Source: Microbispora rosea subsp. aerata (GTDB lineage: Bacteria; Actinomycetota; Actinomycetes; Streptosporangiales; Streptosporangiaceae). Taken from it: 64,000 nucleotides of DNA. Positions 18,026-27,184 of this stretch are shown here, in pieces; position 1 is the first letter of the stretch; every line of letters begins with the position of its first letter. The position numbers and the translations under genes were made by a program. The stretch is from assembly GCF_014647835.1 (NCBI RefSeq), contig NZ_BMPY01000020.1:1-64000 (forward strand), given 5' to 3'. The notes below the pieces were generated by a model, which was not told where the DNA came from, ran no database searches, and saw only the letters and a program-made list of their open reading frames with translations.

Positions 18026-18970
18026 GTGCTGCGCTACCTCGCGCTGAAGATCGGCCGGGCCCTGTTCGTGGTCTGGGCCGCGTTCACCCTGACCTTCGTC
18101 CTGCTGTTCGTGCTGCCGGCCGACCCGGTGGACCTGCTCTTCGACCCCGCCGAGGTCAACTCCGTGCCGCCCGAGGTCCGCGCGCAGGTGGCGGCGAGCT
18201 ACGGCTTCGACCGGCCGGTGATCCTGCAGTATCTGACCCGGCTGGGGCACGCGCTGACCGGCGACTTCGGCACGTCGGTGCAGTCGGGGCGGCCGGTCGT
18301 CGCGACGATCCTCGACGTGCTGCCGAGCACGCTGCTCCTCGCGGCCGGGGCCCTCGCGCTGGCGCTGGTCATCGCCTTCGTGATCGCGCTCGCCGCGACC
18401 TCGGCCCGCCGCCCGTGGGTGCGCGACCTCGTCGAGGCGCTGCCGTCGGGCGCGGTCTCCGTGCCGGTCTTCCTGTCCGGCATCCTGATGCTGCAGATCT
18501 TCTCGTTCCGGCTCGGCTGGTTTCCCGCCTTCGGCGACGAGGGCGCGCGGAGCCTCGTCCTGCCGCTGATCACGCTGGCCATCCCGGTGTCCGGCCCGAT
18601 CGCGCAGCTCCTCGTCCGCAGCTTCGCGACCGAGTTCCGCTCCGGCTACGTCACGACGAGCTGGGCGAAGGGGGCCACCCGCGGCGGCATCGTCGTCCGC
18701 GACGTCTTCCGCAACGCCAGCCTGCCCGCGCTCACCATCGCCGGCATCACGTTCGGCAACCTGATCGCCGGCTCGGTCATCACCGAGACCGTCTTCGCCC
18801 GCCAGGGCGTCGGCCGGATGACGCAAGCGGCGATCAACACGCTGGACGTCCCGCTCGTGCAGGGGACCGTCGTGCTCGTGGCGGTCGGCTTCGCCCTGAT
18901 CAACCTGATCGTCGACCTGATCTACCCGCTGCTCGACCCGCGGCTGCGGGCCGCGCTCGCCACCGGCTGA
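18026..18970 (+). CDS. ABC transporter permease, DppB type
   Basis: Inner membrane permease of the importer, 314 aa with about six membrane segments. It begins L-R-Y-L-A-L-K-I-G-R and has the DppB-type N-terminal P-A-D-P-V-D-L-L and G-D-F-G-T-S-V-Q-S-G-R-P-V signatures. The cytoplasmic loop R-S-F-A-T-E-F-...-Y-V-T-T-S-W-A-K-G contacts the ATPase. The GTG start has a GGAAGGA site and follows the receptor gene by 40 bp. The next permease begins 19 bp after its stop, so it is part of one operon. Confidence 0.92.
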   Translation: MLRYLALKIGRALFVVWAAFTLTFVLLFVLPADPVDLLFDPAEVNSVPPEVRAQVAASYGFDRPVILQYLTRLGHALTGDFGTSVQSGRPVVATILDVLPSTLLLAAGALALALVIAFVIALAATSARRPWVRDLVEALPSGAVSVPVFLSGILMLQIFSFRLGWFPAFGDEGARSLVLPLITLAIPVSGPIAQLLVRSFATEFRSGYVTTSWAKGATRGGIVVRDVFRNASLPALTIAGITFGNLIAGSVITETVFARQGVGRMTQAAINTLDVPLVQGTVVLVAVGFALINLIVDLIYPLLDPRLRAALATG

Positions 18971-18989
18971 GCCGCGTGAGGAGGAAGTG

Positions 18990-19865
18990 ATGACCGTCGG
19001 ACTCGACGCGTTCACGGCGGGCCGCCGGCCCGGCCTCGCCCGCCCGATCGCCAGGCGGCTCGGCGAGCTCGCGCGGCAGCCGATCCTCGTGGCCTCGTGG
19101 ATCGTCGTGCTGGTCGTGATCGGCTGGGCGGTCGCCCCCGGCCTGTTCACCTCGTACGGCCCCTACGCGGGCGACGCCGCCGCGAGCTTCTCGCCGCCGA
19201 GCGCCGAACACTGGTTCGGCACCGACCGGCTGGGGCGCGACCTGTTCGCCCGCAGCGTGTACGGCGCGCAGACGACCCTGACCGCGACCCTGCTCGCCGT
19301 CCTCATCGCCTTCGGCGTGGGCACGCTCGTGGGGCTGATCGCGGGCTTCGCGGGAGGGATCGTGGACACCGCCGTCATGCGGGTGATCGACGTGTTCCTG
19401 GCGATCCCCAGCCTGCTGCTCGCCATGGTCGTGGTCTCGGTCCTGGGCTACTCCACGCAGAACATCGCCCTGGCGGTCGGCATCTCCTCCATCGCGTCGT
19501 TCGCGCGGGTGATGAGAGCCCAGGTGCTCTCGGTCGTGACCCAGGACTACGTCAAGGCGGCGTACGGCCTCGGCGTCGGGCGGCTGGGCGTGATGCTCCG
19601 GCACGTCGTCCCCAACTCGCTCAGCTCGGTGATCGCGCTTGCGGCGCTGGAGATCGGCACGGCCGTGCTCGCCGTCGCCTCGCTCGGCTTCCTCGGCTAC
19701 GGCGCGCCCCCACCGCAGCCGGAGTGGGGGCTGCTGGTGGCCGAGGGCCGCGACTACGTGGCGGTCCACCCCTGGGCCTCGATCCTGCCGGGCGCGGCGC
19801 TCGCCGTCGTCGTCATCGCCACCCACCGCATCAGCACCTCCTACCGGAAGGACCACCGCCGATGA
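18990..19865 (+). CDS. ABC transporter permease, DppC type
   Basis: Second permease of the importer, 291 aa. The hallmark H-W-F-G-T-D-R-L-G-R-D-L-F-A-R lies near 72-86, and the ATPase-contact loop is R-V-M-R-A-Q-V-L-S-V-V-T-Q-D-Y-V-K-A-A, close to G-V-M-L-R-H-V-V-P-N. I chose the ATG at 18990 over the GTG at 18987 because AGGAGG lies 5-6 nt before it. The 3' end overlaps the ATPase gene (ATGA), so the two are translationally coupled. Confidence 0.92.
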   Translation: MTVGLDAFTAGRRPGLARPIARRLGELARQPILVASWIVVLVVIGWAVAPGLFTSYGPYAGDAAASFSPPSAEHWFGTDRLGRDLFARSVYGAQTTLTATLLAVLIAFGVGTLVGLIAGFAGGIVDTAVMRVIDVFLAIPSLLLAMVVVSVLGYSTQNIALAVGISSIASFARVMRAQVLSVVTQDYVKAAYGLGVGRLGVMLRHVVPNSLSSVIALAALEIGTAVLAVASLGFLGYGAPPPQPEWGLLVAEGRDYVAVHPWASILPGAALAVVVIATHRISTSYRKDHRR

Positions 19866-21526
19866 CCGACCCACACGCGGACAGGCAGGACCCGCTGCTG
19901 CGGATCACCGGTCTCGTGATCGACTACCGGACCGGACGCCGCAGGTGGACGCCCGCCGTACGCGGCGCCACCCTGCATGTCGGGCCGGGCGAGTTCGTCT
20001 CGCTCGTCGGGGAGTCCGGCTCGGGCAAGACCACCCTGGTCCAGGGCGCGCTCGGCCTGCTGCCGGAGTCCGCGCGGATCCGAGCCGGCTCGATCGCCTA
20101 CTCCGGCGTCGACGTCACCGGCTGGAACGACCGGCGCATGGCGTTGGTGCGGGGCAACTACGTGGGCTTCATCCCCCAGGACCCCAACACGTCACTGAAC
20201 CCGGTCAAGAAGATCGGGCAGCAGGTGATCGAGGCGGTCCGCTTCAACGAGCCCGATGCACGCGACGCCGCGCGGCACCGGCAGGCCGCGCTGGACAGCA
20301 TGCGCACGGCCGGCCTCACGGACGCCGAGCGGGTGTTCCACCAATACCCGCACGAGCTCAGCGGCGGCATGAAGCAGCGGGCGCTCATCGCGATCGCGCT
20401 GGCGGGCAAGCCCAAGATCATCGTGGCCGACGAGCCCACCAGCGCGCTCGACGTCACCGTCCAGAAGGTCATCCTCGATCACCTCGTGCGGCTGCGCGAG
20501 GAACTCGGCATCGGCGTCCTCCTGGTCACCCACGACCTCGGCGTGGCGCTCGACCGCTCCGACCGGATCCTGGTGATGCGCGACGGCGAGATCGTGGAGG
20601 AGGGCCCGGTCCGCCGGGTGCTGGAGAACGCGGCCGACGACTACACCCGGCGGCTGCTCGACGCGGCGCCCGCCCGGCACGCCGGGCGGCTGGAGCCGGC
20701 GTCGGGCCGGCGCCCGCTCCCCGGCCGTGAGGTGCTGCGGGCGCGCGGTCTCACCAAGACCTACCGCCTGCGCGGCCGGGGCCCGCGGCGTGAGCTGCGC
20801 GCCCTGGACGGCGTCGACCTGGTCGTGCGCGAGGGCACCACGCACGCGATCGTCGGCGAGTCGGGCGCGGGCAAGTCGACGCTGGCGAGCATCCTGGCCG
20901 GTTTCACCTCCCCCGACCACGGCACCGTGCACCTGGGCGACCGGGAGCTGACCGGCCTGTCCCGCGGGCGGCTGCGGGAGATCCGCCGGGATCTGCAGTT
21001 CGTGTTCCAGAACCCCTTCACCTCCCTCGACCCGCGCTTCACGGTGGCCGAGATCGTCGCCGAGCCGCTGCGCGCCTTCGGCCTGGCGCGGGGCAGGCGG
21101 GAGCGTACGGCCCGGGTGACCGAGCTGCTGAAGGCGGTGGCGCTGGACGAGCGCCACCTGCACCGGCTGCCGGGCCAGCTCTCCGGAGGGCAGCGGCAGC
21201 GGGTCGCGATCGCGCGGGCGCTGGCGCTCAACCCCAAGATCCTGGTGCTCGACGAGGCGGTGAGCGCGCTGGACGTGTCGGTCCAGGCCCAGATCCTGCG
21301 GCTGCTGGTCGACCTGCAGGCCGAGTACGGCCTCAGCTACGTGTTCGTGACCCACGACCTCGGCGTCGTACGCCTGATCGCCGACGACGTGTCGGTGATG
21401 AAGGACGGCGTCGTGGTCGAGACCGGCCCGGTCGAGCACGTGTTCCGCTCACCGCGGCACGACTACACCCGGCGACTGCTGGAGGCGATCCCGGGGGCCG
21501 GGCTCGCCGTCGCCGGCGCACGCTAA
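19862..21526 (+). CDS. fused double ABC ATPase (DppD-DppF fusion)
   Basis: One 554-aa polypeptide carries both ATPase modules. Module 1 (about 12-265) has Walker A G-E-S-G-S-G-K-T-T, signature L-S-G-G-M-K-Q-R and Walker B I-I-V-A-D-E-P-T-S-A-L-D. Module 2 (about 285-540) has G-E-S-G-A-G-K-S-T, L-S-G-G-Q-R-Q-R and I-L-V-L-D-E-A-V-S-A-L-D, where the usual P-T after the catalytic Glu is A-V. Both domains look intact. The start at 19862 lies in the overlap with the permease stop. Fused ATPases of this kind occur in nickel/peptide and glutathione transporters. A C-terminal oligopeptide-type tail is reduced in module 1. Confidence 0.92.
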   Translation: MTDPHADRQDPLLRITGLVIDYRTGRRRWTPAVRGATLHVGPGEFVSLVGESGSGKTTLVQGALGLLPESARIRAGSIAYSGVDVTGWNDRRMALVRGNYVGFIPQDPNTSLNPVKKIGQQVIEAVRFNEPDARDAARHRQAALDSMRTAGLTDAERVFHQYPHELSGGMKQRALIAIALAGKPKIIVADEPTSALDVTVQKVILDHLVRLREELGIGVLLVTHDLGVALDRSDRILVMRDGEIVEEGPVRRVLENAADDYTRRLLDAAPARHAGRLEPASGRRPLPGREVLRARGLTKTYRLRGRGPRRELRALDGVDLVVREGTTHAIVGESGAGKSTLASILAGFTSPDHGTVHLGDRELTGLSRGRLREIRRDLQFVFQNPFTSLDPRFTVAEIVAEPLRAFGLARGRRERTARVTELLKAVALDERHLHRLPGQLSGGQRQRVAIARALALNPKILVLDEAVSALDVSVQAQILRLLVDLQAEYGLSYVFVTHDLGVVRLIADDVSVMKDGVVVETGPVEHVFRSPRHDYTRRLLEAIPGAGLAVAGAR

Positions 21527-21536
21527 GGAGATCGCC

Positions 21537-22775
21537 GTGTCACGCCGACTGCACCTCAACGTCAACATCCTCAACGCGGGCGTCTTCGGGGGCTCATGGC
21601 GGTTCCCCGGCACCGACGGCACCGCGAGCTACACGATCGAGCACTACACCTCGATCGCGAAGAAGGCCGAGCAGGCGAAGCTCGACGCCGTCTTCCTCGC
21701 CGACGGCCCGTCGCTCGACCCGCAGATCAGGCACCGTACGTCCAACAATCTGGAGCCCACGACGGTGCTGGCGCGGATCGCCGCGCGGACCGAGCGGATC
21801 GGCCTGATCGGGACGCTGTCGTCGTCCTACAACGACCCGGTCGAGCTGGCGCGCCGTCTCGGCGACCTCGACTACGTCAGCGGCGGCCGATTCGGCTGGA
21901 ACGTGGTGACCACCGCGGGAGCGGTGGCGGCGCGCAACTTCGGCCGCACACGTGAGCCCGATCACGCGCTGCGCTACCGCCGCGCCGCCGAGTTCACCGA
22001 GCAGGTCGTGACCGCCTGGGCGGCGCGGACCGGGCTCGTCTCCCCGCAGGGCCGGCCGGTCGTGGTGCAGGCCGGCGGCTCCAGCGACGGCCGCAGGCTC
22101 GCGGCGCGGGTCGGCGAGGTGATCTTCTCCGCCGACCGGGACATCGAGCACGCCCGCGCGTTCCGCGCCGAGATCCGCCGGGGCGCGGTCGCGTTCGGAC
22201 GGCGGCCCGAGGACGTCGTGGTCCTGCCCGGCCTTTCGACCGTCGTGGGCGGCACCGAGGCCGAGGCGAGGGCCCGGCGCGAGCTGCTGGACGAGATCCT
22301 CCCCCGCGAGTACGCACGCAACCGGCTCGCCGGCCAGCTCGGCATCTGCCTGGATGGTCTGTCCGACGACGAGCCGATCCCGCCCGAGCTGCTCGTCGAT
22401 CCCGACGAGGCCGGTGGATCGCAGACCTTCTACCGAGTGGTCAAGACGATCATCGAAACGGAGCGGCCGACGCTCGGCGGGCTGCTGAAGAAGCTCTCCG
22501 GCGGCGGCGGTCACCGGATCGTCGTGGGGACTCCGGAGCAGATCGCCGACGACATCGAGCTGTGGTTCCGCACGGGCGCGGCGGACGGCTTCAACGTGAT
22601 GCCCGACGTGCTTCCGTCGGGCTTCGACGATTTCGCCGACCATGTGGTGCCCGAGCTGCGGCGGCGCGGCCTGTTCCGCACCGACTACGAGGGGACGACC
22701 CTCCGCGACCACCTCGGGCTCGGTCTCCCCGCCGCCGGGCCGTACGAGCTCCGCCCGCTGGAGCCGGCCCTGTGA
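21537..22775 (+). CDS. LLM flavin monooxygenase, NtaA/SnaA/DszA type (1)
   Basis: FMNH2-dependent oxygenase with a TIM barrel, 412 aa. It begins R-R-L-H-L-N-V-N-I-L-N-A-G and has the family markers F-L-A-D-G-P, S-S-S-Y-N-D-P-V-E-L-A-R-R, S-G-G-R-F-G-W-N-V-V-T-T and [12 protein letters not shown]. These enzymes attack C-N or C-S bonds in nitrilotriacetate, dibenzothiophene sulfone or sulfonates. The GTG start follows AAGGAGATCGCC, 10 bp after the ATPase gene. Compared with the paralogue at 28282 it lacks about 40 residues between the barrel's Y-R-R-A and the V-V-V-Q-A-G-G strand, so the active-site lid differs. Confidence 0.9.
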   Translation: MSRRLHLNVNILNAGVFGGSWRFPGTDGTASYTIEHYTSIAKKAEQAKLDAVFLADGPSLDPQIRHRTSNNLEPTTVLARIAARTERIGLIGTLSSSYNDPVELARRLGDLDYVSGGRFGWNVVTTAGAVAARNFGRTREPDHALRYRRAAEFTEQVVTAWAARTGLVSPQGRPVVVQAGGSSDGRRLAARVGEVIFSADRDIEHARAFRAEIRRGAVAFGRRPEDVVVLPGLSTVVGGTEAEARARRELLDEILPREYARNRLAGQLGICLDGLSDDEPIPPELLVDPDEAGGSQTFYRVVKTIIETERPTLGGLLKKLSGGGGHRIVVGTPEQIADDIELWFRTGAADGFNVMPDVLPSGFDDFADHVVPELRRRGLFRTDYEGTTLRDHLGLGLPAAGPYELRPLEPAL

Positions 22776-22818
22776 ACAGCCCACGACGTCCCGTCCCGCG
22801 ACAGAAAGCGGTCTTCTC

Positions 22819-23841
22819 ATGAGTCACGTCATCCAGCTCGCCCTCGCGGTCGGAGAAGCGGCCGCCCGGCCCTCCGCAGGTCCGGCGCGGGGGCCGGTGC
22901 CGGTGCCGCTCGCCGGCGCGGTCGCCGTCGCGGCGGCGGCCCGCGAGGCCGGGATCACGGCGATACGGCTGCTCGACGGCGTGGCCGCGGGCCACGTCCT
23001 CGACCCGACCGTGGTGGGGGCCTACCTCGCCGGCCTCCACGACGGCCTCGGCTACATCGCCGAGGTGCCGACGACCCACAACCCGCCGTACAACGCCGCA
23101 CGCCGCGTGCTCTCCCTCGACCGGGCGACCGGCGGCCTGGCCGGTGTCGCGCTGCGCGCGGGCGGGGGCGACGAGGTGAGCCGGGCCGCGGCCCCCGACC
23201 CCCGCGCCGCCGACCCCGCCGCGCGGTGGAGCGAGTACGCCCACGTGCTGACCCGGCTGTGGGAGTCGTTCCCGCGCGCGGCGCTGATCGGCGACCAGGA
23301 GGCGGGCGTCGTGGTCGACGACTCCCTCGTCAGGCCCATCGACCACGAGGGGGCCTTCTACCGCGTCGCGGGTCCGCTGGACGGGCCCTCGTCGGCGCAG
23401 GGACGCCCCGTCGTCGTCGCCGACCTCGGCGACCTGGACGTCCTGGACGTGACGGCGGTCGCGTGGTCCGCGGACGTCGTCGTGGTGGACCGGGAGCGGG
23501 CCGCGGGTGCGGACGCCGCGCTGACGGAGGCGCTGCGGCGAGCCGGCCGTTCCCGGGAGGAGGTCGCGCTGCTCGGCCGGGTCGAGATCGCCCGGGACGA
23601 CCTCGACCCCGGCGACCCGGCGACGGGGGCCGTCCTCGCCGACGATCTGCGCGACTGGGCCGGCGAGCACCGGCTGGACGGCTTCGAGCTGGTGCCCACG
23701 GGCGGCGCCGACGCGGTGGTCGCCGCGGTCCGGGCGCTGACGCCGCGGCTGAGGGACACCGCCGGCTCGCCCGCCTCCGCGCGCCCAGGCACGCTGCGGG
23801 CCGCGCTGGGCCTGCCCGAGCCCGCGGCGGTGGCGGCGTGA
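22819..23841 (+). CDS. divergent, shortened LLM monooxygenase-like protein
   Basis: A 340-aa protein that follows the outline of the DszA-type enzymes: R-L-L-D-G, L-D-P-T-V-V-G-A-Y-L-A-G, V-P-T-T-H-N-P-P-Y-N-A-A-R-R, L-S-L-D-R-A-T-G-G, I-D-H-E-G-A-F-Y-R-V-A-G-P-L and S-A-Q-G-R-P-V-V-V-A. The usual W-N-V-V-T segment after T-G-G is replaced by L-A-G-V-A-L-R, and the C-terminal about 100 residues are missing. It could be a non-catalytic partner, a decayed oxygenase or a relative with another cofactor use. The ATG at 22819 lies 43 bp after the previous gene. Its stop overlaps the next gene (GTGA), so the two products are likely made together. Confidence 0.7.
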   Translation: MSHVIQLALAVGEAAARPSAGPARGPVPVPLAGAVAVAAAAREAGITAIRLLDGVAAGHVLDPTVVGAYLAGLHDGLGYIAEVPTTHNPPYNAARRVLSLDRATGGLAGVALRAGGGDEVSRAAAPDPRAADPAARWSEYAHVLTRLWESFPRAALIGDQEAGVVVDDSLVRPIDHEGAFYRVAGPLDGPSSAQGRPVVVADLGDLDVLDVTAVAWSADVVVVDRERAAGADAALTEALRRAGRSREEVALLGRVEIARDDLDPGDPATGAVLADDLRDWAGEHRLDGFELVPTGGADAVVAAVRALTPRLRDTAGSPASARPGTLRAALGLPEPAAVAA

Positions 23842-25067
23842 CCCCCCGGCCGGTCGCCCCGGTCCGGGCCGCCACGGATCACGCCGCCACCGGCTACACC
23901 GTGGACGGCATCCGCGCCGCCGTCTCCCCGATCCTGCGGCGCCTGCGCGCGGGCGCGCGCGAGCGCGAGCTCACCCGGCAGTACGCGTTCGACGACGTAC
24001 GGGCGCTCGCCCGCGAGCGGATCACGCTGATCGGCGTCGCCGAGGAGGACGGCGGCGCGGGCGGGTCGGTGCGCGACGTGGCCGACCTGGTCATCGACAT
24101 CGCCCGCGCCGACTCCAACGTGGCCCAGGCGCTGCGCAGCAGCTTCCTCACCGCCAACCAGGTGGCGAGCCGGCCGGACCTGCCCAACCGGGAGGCGACC
24201 CTGCGGCGGCTGCGCGACGGCGACCTGTTCGCCGGCACCTCCAACGAGCGCACCGGCGGCGCCAACGGGTCGGTCAACACCACCATCCGGCGTGACGGCG
24301 ACGGATACGTCATCAACGGCGAGAAGTACTACTCGACCGGCGGCCTCTACGCCTCGTGGTTCTCCGGCCTGGCCAAGGACGAGTCCGGGACCGTGCTGGG
24401 CTTCACCGTTCCGGTGGACCGCGAGGGCGTGGAGCGGCTCGACGACTTCGACGCGATCGGCCAGCGGCTGACCGCGAGCGGCACCACCCGCCTGGTGAAC
24501 GTGCGGGCGTACGAGGACGAGGTCGTGGTGCGCGACAACACCCTGCTCGACAACCCGTGGCTGGGCGCGTTCGCCCAGCTCTACCTGGCGGCGGTCGAGG
24601 CGGGCATCGCCGCAGCCGCGCTCGACGACGCGGTCTGGTTCGCCCGGGAGAGAGCCCGGCCGATCAAGCACAGCACGGCGGCCAGGAGCGTCGACGACCC
24701 GTACGTGCGCCAGACCGTCGGCGAGATCGCCGCCCGGGCCCAGGCGGCACGCTCGGCGGTGCTGTTCGCGGCCGAGGTCGTGCAGGGGGTGCGCGGCCTG
24801 ACCGGTTCCCGGGCGCGTGCGGCGGGCGCGGAGGCGTCGGTCACCGTGGCGCAGACCGGGGTGATCGCCATCGAGTCCGCCCTGCGGGCCGCCGAGCTGC
24901 TCTTCGACGTCGCGGGCGGCTCGATCACCAACCGCGACCTCGGCTTCGACCGGCACTGGCGCAACGCCCGCACGGTCGCCAACCACAACCCACGCCAGTG
25001 GAAGGCGGCCGTGGCGGGCGCCTACCACCTGACCGGAGAGGAACCGCCGACGAGCGGGCTCTTTTGA
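23838..25067 (+). CDS. acyl-CoA dehydrogenase-fold monooxygenase (DszC/SfnB-like)
   Basis: A 409-aa flavoprotein of the acyl-CoA dehydrogenase fold that resembles the flavin-dependent oxygenases DszC and SfnB, which oxidise sulfides or sulfoxides in organosulfur use. Recognisable parts are I-G-V-A-E-E-D-G-G-A-G-G, V-A-Q-A-L-R-S-S-F, the G-T-S-N-E-R-T-G-G-A loop, G-E-K-Y-Y-S-T-G-G and D-F-D-A-I-G-Q-R-L-T-A-S-G-T-T. The C-terminal helix has F-D-V-A-G-G-S-I-T-N-R-D-L-G-F-D-R-H-W-R-N-A-R. Its GTG start overlaps the stop of the shortened LLM gene. It would need FMNH2 from a reductase encoded elsewhere. The family also includes sulfur-unrelated oxygenases, so the substrate is inferred from neighbours. 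Confidence 0.82.
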   Translation: MTPRPVAPVRAATDHAATGYTVDGIRAAVSPILRRLRAGARERELTRQYAFDDVRALARERITLIGVAEEDGGAGGSVRDVADLVIDIARADSNVAQALRSSFLTANQVASRPDLPNREATLRRLRDGDLFAGTSNERTGGANGSVNTTIRRDGDGYVINGEKYYSTGGLYASWFSGLAKDESGTVLGFTVPVDREGVERLDDFDAIGQRLTASGTTRLVNVRAYEDEVVVRDNTLLDNPWLGAFAQLYLAAVEAGIAAAALDDAVWFARERARPIKHSTAARSVDDPYVRQTVGEIAARAQAARSAVLFAAEVVQGVRGLTGSRARAAGAEASVTVAQTGVIAIESALRAAELLFDVAGGSITNRDLGFDRHWRNARTVANHNPRQWKAAVAGAYHLTGEEPPTSGLF

Positions 25068-25084
25068 CCACTCGAAAGGACACC

Positions 25085-26137
25085 ATGACCGACAAGGCCA
25101 ACCGGACGCTCGGACGCACCGGCGTCCTGGTCAGCCCGCTCACGCTCGGCACGATGAACTTCGGCCGGTGGCAGGAGGAGGGCGAGAGCGTCAGGATCAT
25201 CCGGGCCGCCCTCGACGCCGGCGTCACGGCCGTCGACACCGCCGACGTCTACGCCCAGGGCGTGTCGGAGGAGATCGTCGGCAAGGCGATCAAGGGCCGC
25301 CGCGACGAGGTCTTCCTCGCCACCAAGTTCCACGGGCAGATCGGGGACGACCCCCGGCACGCGGGCAACTCGCGCCGCTGGATCGTCCGCGCCGTGGAAG
25401 ACAGCCTGCGCCGGCTCGGCACCGACCACATCGACCTCTACCAGGCGCACCGGCCCGACCCGCGTACCGACCTGCTGGAGACGCTGCGGACGCTCGACGA
25501 CCTGGTCCGCCAGGGCAAGATCCTCTACTACGGCACCTCGGTCTTCCCCGCCCATCAACTCGTCGAGGCGCAGTGGCTGGCCGACCGGCACGGGCTCGTC
25601 GCCCCGCACACCGAGCAGTCACCGTACTCCCTGCTCGTCCGCAGCGCCGAGCGCGAGGTCTTCCCCGTCGCGCGCAAGTACGGCATCGGCGTCCTGACGT
25701 ACGGCCCGCTGGCCGCGGGCTGGCTCTCGGGCAAATATCGCGTCGGCGGCGAGCAGCCGGAGTCGGCGCGCGCCGACCTGATCCCCGGACGGTTCGACGT
25801 CACCCTCGAACGCAACCAGCGCAAGCTCGCCGCCGCCGACGCGCTGGCCCGGCTCGCCGAGGACAGCGGCCTCACGCTGGTCGACCTGGCCCTGGCGTTC
25901 GCGCTCAACCACCCGGCGGTGAGCAGCGTGATCATCGGCCCGCGCACGATCGAGCACCTGGACGCCTACCTCAAGGCGGCCGCCGTCGAGCTGAGCGAGG
26001 ACATCCTCGACCGGATCGACGAGATCGTCGCCCCGGGCACCCACTTCGTCGAACGCGACACCGGCAGCGACACCCCGTCTCTCCAGCCGGCCGCGCTCCG
26101 GCGCGCCCGCGCACACGGCACCACCGGCGACCACTGA
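25085..26137 (+). CDS. aldo/keto reductase (1)
   Basis: NADPH-dependent oxidoreductase of 350 aa with a full TIM barrel. The catalytic tetrad is visible: D-T-A-D-V-Y (Asp and Tyr), T-K-F-H (Lys) and Y-Q-A-H (His). R-R-L-G-T-D-H-I-D-L-Y is the usual helix before it. The cofactor loop is S-S-V-I-I-G-P-R-T. The ATG is 17 bp past the DszC-like gene. In this cluster it probably reduces aldehydes or ketones that arise after C-S cleavage (inference). Confidence 0.88.
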   Translation: MTDKANRTLGRTGVLVSPLTLGTMNFGRWQEEGESVRIIRAALDAGVTAVDTADVYAQGVSEEIVGKAIKGRRDEVFLATKFHGQIGDDPRHAGNSRRWIVRAVEDSLRRLGTDHIDLYQAHRPDPRTDLLETLRTLDDLVRQGKILYYGTSVFPAHQLVEAQWLADRHGLVAPHTEQSPYSLLVRSAEREVFPVARKYGIGVLTYGPLAAGWLSGKYRVGGEQPESARADLIPGRFDVTLERNQRKLAAADALARLAEDSGLTLVDLALAFALNHPAVSSVIIGPRTIEHLDAYLKAAAVELSEDILDRIDEIVAPGTHFVERDTGSDTPSLQPAALRRARAHGTTGDH

Positions 26138-26151
26138 GGAAGGGCATCACC

Positions 26152-27183
26152 TTGAGCTACGGCGCTTACGACAAGACCTACGCGGCGGCCGAGGACCGCT
26201 ACGAGAAGGTGGAATACCGGCGTGCCGGAAACTCCGGCCTCGACCTGCCGGCCATCTCCCTCGGCCTGTGGCAGAACTTCGGCGTCGACCGCCCGTACGA
26301 GACCCAGCGCGAGATCGTGCTGCACGCCTTCGACCTCGGCATCACCCACTTCGACAACGCCGACAGGTACGGCCCGCCGCACCGGGCCGCACAGAAGTTC
26401 TTCGGGACGCTGCTGCGGCGGGAGCTCGCGCCGTACCGGGACGAGCTGATCCTTTCGACCAAGGCCGGCAACCCGATCGGCCCCAGTCCCTATCTGAAGG
26501 GCGGCTCGCGCAAGTCGCTGCTCACGTCGCTGGAGCACAGCCTGCGCGACCTGGGAACCGACCACGTCGACATCTTCTACAGCCACAGCCCCGACCCGGC
26601 CACGCCGCTGGAGGAGACCGTCGGCGCCCTCGTCAGCGCCGTGCAGCAGGGCAAGGCGCTATATGTGGGCATCTCGAACTACCCCCCGGAGCGGGCCCAC
26701 GAAGCGGCCGAGCTGCTGCGCCGGGCGGGGGTGCCGCTGCTGGTCCACCAGCCGCGCTACTCGATCTTCGATCGCCGCCCCGAGCTCAACGGCCTGCTCA
26801 AGCTGGCCGCCGAGGACGGGTTCGGTCTCGTCGTCTACTCGCCCCTGGCCCAGGGGCTGCTCACCGACAAATACCTCACCGGCATCCCCGCGGACGCGCG
26901 TGCGGGCAACAGCGCGTTCCTGTCGCCCGACGTCATCGACGACACCTACCGGCGGCGGGCCGCCGCGCTCAACGACATCGCCCGGGAGCGAGGTCAGTCG
27001 CTCGCGCAGCTCGCGCTGCAGTGGGTGCTGCGGCAGCCGCAGGTGACCTCGGCGCTCATCGGGGCCAGCTCGACGGCGCAGCTCGACCACAACGTCAAGG
27101 CGCTCGGCTTCCCGCCGCTGACGGAGGAGGAGCTGGCTCTGATCGACGAGCACGGTGTGCACGGAACGGGGCTGAAACTCTGA
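26152..27183 (+). CDS. aldo/keto reductase (2), YghZ/Kv-beta-like
   Basis: A 343-aa aldo/keto reductase closer to L-glyceraldehyde-3-phosphate reductase (YghZ, AKR14) than to its neighbour. Marks are [23 protein letters not shown] (Asp, Tyr), S-T-K-A-G (Lys), F-Y-S-H-S (His) and the long insertion [12 protein letters not shown]. The start is a TTG at 26152 behind AGGAAGGG; no ATG or GTG exists near the expected N terminus (S-Y-G-A-Y-D-K-T-Y). Only 1 bp separates it from the next gene. YghZ detoxifies methylglyoxal-type aldehydes (known), fitting a clean-up role here. Confidence 0.85.
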   Translation: MSYGAYDKTYAAAEDRYEKVEYRRAGNSGLDLPAISLGLWQNFGVDRPYETQREIVLHAFDLGITHFDNADRYGPPHRAAQKFFGTLLRRELAPYRDELILSTKAGNPIGPSPYLKGGSRKSLLTSLEHSLRDLGTDHVDIFYSHSPDPATPLEETVGALVSAVQQGKALYVGISNYPPERAHEAAELLRRAGVPLLVHQPRYSIFDRRPELNGLLKLAAEDGFGLVVYSPLAQGLLTDKYLTGIPADARAGNSAFLSPDVIDDTYRRRAAALNDIARERGQSLAQLALQWVLRQPQVTSALIGASSTAQLDHNVKALGFPPLTEEELALIDEHGVHGTGLKL

Positions 27184-27184
27184 C

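Noticed and set aside
19097-19861. N-terminal extension of the ATPase frame
   Set aside because: It reads out of frame through DppC and is Arg-rich. The true start at 19862 overlaps the DppC stop and gives a normal ABC N terminus.
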